Shown here one piece after another: positions 5,667 through 7,088 of a stretch of DNA of 7,088 bases. The stretch covers positions 1 through 7,088 of the forward strand of contig JANQKO010000127.1 in NCBI GenBank assembly GCA_028281075.1. Direction: 5' to 3'. Under the pieces are notes generated by a model. That model saw only the letters and a list, made by a program, of their open reading frames with translations. It was not told the origin of the DNA and did not search any database. Position 1 is the first letter of the stretch. Each line of letters starts with the position of its first letter. This stretch comes from Alphaproteobacteria bacterium. GTDB taxonomy: Bacteria > Pseudomonadota > Alphaproteobacteria > GCA-2731375. A program made the translations under genes and the position numbers.

Positions 5667-6800
5667 ATGGCGACCATGGACACCTCGCAATCCGGGCGGG
5701 AGACGCCAGCGGTCCACGTGCCGGCGCCGGACCTGCCGCCGCCGGCGACCGAGGTCGGCATCATCGGCTGGGCCCGCGCGAACCTGTTCTCGAACTGGTG
5801 GAACTCGCTGCTGACCCTGGTCGGGATTTACCTGTTCTACCTGATACTGCCGCCGATCCTCGATTGGGCGATCTTCTCGGCCGATTTCGTCGGCGAGAGC
5901 CGCGACGACTGCACCAGCGGCGGCGCCTGCTGGGTCTTCATCAGCATCCGTTTCGACCAGTTCATCTACGGCTTCTATCCCGAGGCGGAACGCTGGCGCC
6001 CGACGCTGGCCGTCGGCCTGGGCCTCCTTTGCCTGGTCTATTGCCTGACGGATGGCGTGCCGTTCCGCAAATACGTGGCGATGTTCCTGTGCCTGCCGTT
6101 CCCGATCATCGCCTTCTTCCTGCTGAGCGGCGGTTTCGGCCTACCGCATGTGGAAACGCCCAAGTGGGGCGGCTTCCTGCTGACCATCGTCATCGCCTCG
6201 GTCGGCATCGCCTCGTCGCTGCCGATCGGCATCGCCCTGGCACTGGGCCGGCGCTCGCAGATGCCGGTGATCCGCATGATCTGCATCGGCTTCATCGAGT
6301 TCGTGCGGGCCGTGCCGCTGATCACCGTGCTGTTCATGTCGCTGGTGATCCTGCCGCTGTTCCTGCCGCCCGGCAGCAATTTCGACCAGCTCCTGCGGGC
6401 GCTGATCGGCGTGTCGCTGTTCTCGGCCGCCTATATGGCCGAGGTCGTGCGCGGCGGTCTGCAGGCCATGCCCAAGGGGCAGTACGAGGCGGCCCAGGCG
6501 CTGGGCATGAACTACTGGACGATGATGCGGCTGATCATCCTGCCACAGGCGCTGAAGATCGTCATTCCGGCCATCGTCAGCAGCTTCATCGGCCTGTTCA
6601 AGGACACGACGCTGGTCCTGATCATCGGTCTGGTCGACCTGCTGGCCATGATCCAGCTCGCGGTCACCGACTCCAAATGGATCGGCCTCGCGACCGAGGG
6701 CTACGCCTTCTGCGCCATCCTGTTCTTCATCTTCTGCTTCGGCATGTCGCAGTATTCGATGTACCTGGAGCGCAAGCTGCATACGGGCCACAAACGCTGA
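5667..6800 (+). CDS. aapM: General L-amino-acid ABC transporter, permease subunit AapM
   Basis: This 377-residue protein is the second permease half. A Pro-rich cytoplasmic N-terminus (about 1-45) precedes the first segment (46-66), then a periplasmic loop with two cysteines (Cys82 and Cys88) and the GACWVFISIRFDQFIYGFYP stretch (86-105) characteristic of AapM. Further hydrophobic segments lie near 112-128, 136-156, 168-193, 203-232, 245-265, 290-310, 314-332 and 345-362. FIEFVRAVPLITVLF (209-223) and the EAA loop GQYEAAQALGMNYW (271-284), then MRLIILPQALKIVIPA, place it in the same HisM family as AapQ. Start codon choice: ATG at 5667, just after GGAGAGGTGA, which overlaps the aapQ stop, so the two are probably translationally coupled. 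A second ATG three codons on (5676) is possible but less well placed. Length fits AapM (about 380). Confidence 0.93.
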   Translation: MATMDTSQSGRETPAVHVPAPDLPPPATEVGIIGWARANLFSNWWNSLLTLVGIYLFYLILPPILDWAIFSADFVGESRDDCTSGGACWVFISIRFDQFIYGFYPEAERWRPTLAVGLGLLCLVYCLTDGVPFRKYVAMFLCLPFPIIAFFLLSGGFGLPHVETPKWGGFLLTIVIASVGIASSLPIGIALALGRRSQMPVIRMICIGFIEFVRAVPLITVLFMSLVILPLFLPPGSNFDQLLRALIGVSLFSAAYMAEVVRGGLQAMPKGQYEAAQALGMNYWTMMRLIILPQALKIVIPAIVSSFIGLFKDTTLVLIIGLVDLLAMIQLAVTDSKWIGLATEGYAFCAILFFIFCFGMSQYSMYLERKLHTGHKR

Positions 6801-6808
6801 GCCGGCAG

Positions 6809-6820
6809 TGACCGCGGTCA
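6809..6820. repeat. 12-bp perfect palindrome TGACCGCGGTCA between aapM and aapP
   Basis: TGACCGCGGTCA equals its own reverse complement and lies in the 41-base gap between the aapM stop and the aapP start, upstream of the GGGAG ribosome site. A 12-bp palindrome is expected about once or twice by chance in 7 kb, so a regulatory role is only a possibility. Confidence 0.3.
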
Positions 6821-6841
6821 TTCCGCCAACAGGGAGCTGAT

Positions 6842-7088
6842 ATGAGCCAGATCGACGAACATATGCCGACGGATCACATTCCCGACCGGTCGAAGATGAC
6901 CGTGTCCGACGAGGTCGCGATCCAGATCGTCGGCATGCACAAATGGTACGGCTCGTTCCATGTGCTGAAGGACATCAACCTGACGGTCTATCGCGGCGAG
7001 CGCATCGTCATCTGCGGCCCGCCGGGCTCGGGCAAGTCGACGCTGATCCGCTGCCTCAACCGGCTGGAGGAGCACCAGCAGGGCCAGA
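6842..7088 (+). CDS. aapP: General L-amino-acid ABC transporter, ATP-binding subunit (5' part only)
   Basis: Only the first 82 residues are visible; the gene runs off the right edge. The ATP-binding subunit would hydrolyse ATP on the cytoplasmic face to drive import through AapQ/AapM. The ATG at 6842 follows GGGAG (6832-6836) at five bases. A 24-residue acidic and polar lead (TDHIPDRSKMTVSDEV) precedes VAIQIVGMHKWYGSFHVLKDINL, in which Tyr36 is the aromatic A-loop residue that stacks on ATP. The Walker A loop is GPPGSGKST (59-67) with Lys65, followed by LIRCLNRLEEHQQG, a stretch characteristic of polar amino-acid transporter ATPases (GlnQ/HisP/AapP). Pro61 replaces the more usual Ser or Asn in the loop's third position, which should be tolerated. 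The Q-loop, signature and Walker B motifs lie outside the window. Confidence 0.92.
   Translation, partial: MSQIDEHMPTDHIPDRSKMTVSDEVAIQIVGMHKWYGSFHVLKDINLTVYRGERIVICGPPGSGKSTLIRCLNRLEEHQQGQ

Noticed and set aside
4502..5764. Long open frame of 420 residues antisense to aapQ
   Set aside because: It is rich in Asp, Arg, Gln and His, has no family motifs, and is the usual mirror frame of a GC-rich membrane-protein gene.

Overview
The window looks like a chromosomal segment of a GC-rich alphaproteobacterium, probably Rhodospirillales-like. The GC-rich third codon positions, the aap-type general amino-acid ABC transporter next to a divergent metC, and the NIT-HAMP-PAS receptor architecture all point that way. 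I see no insertion sequence, phage gene, CRISPR array, tRNA or rRNA. This is mostly ordinary core-type gene content, and I found no convincing new multi-gene system.

Left part (1-1379, minus strand): the first 459 residues of a membrane chemoreceptor with a periplasmic NIT sensor domain, HAMP and the start of a PAS domain. Its 3' end, presumably the MCP signalling domain, lies outside the window. A divergent spacer of about 150 bp separates it from a small plus-strand gene (1530-1916, or 1668-1916 with a later start) for an unrecognised membrane protein with two hydrophobic segments. That gene ends in a near-perfect 20-nt tandem duplication. It converges on metC with only 8 bp between the stop codons, and a GC-only inverted repeat spans both stops.

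Centre (1925-3100, minus strand): metC, a complete cystathionine beta-lyase with its catalytic lysine. The 271-bp divergent spacer between metC and the transporter operon (3101-3371) is the main control region. It holds a (GGGGAC)3GGGG tract, a TGTGA direct repeat with an 11-bp period, a plausible sigma70-type promoter overlapped by a TTGCA-N14-TGCAA inverted repeat with an NtrC-like GGTGCA half, and a small hairpin in the expected leader.

Right part (3372-7088, plus strand): the operon aapJ-aapQ-aapM-aapP. It encodes a periplasmic binding protein, two permeases and the start of the ATPase, which runs off the window. A strong 14-bp hairpin without a U-tract lies between aapJ and aapQ and probably sets the higher yield of binding protein over permease. 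Together the four genes would import a wide range of L-amino acids. MetC acts nearby in sulfur amino-acid metabolism, converting cystathionine to homocysteine.
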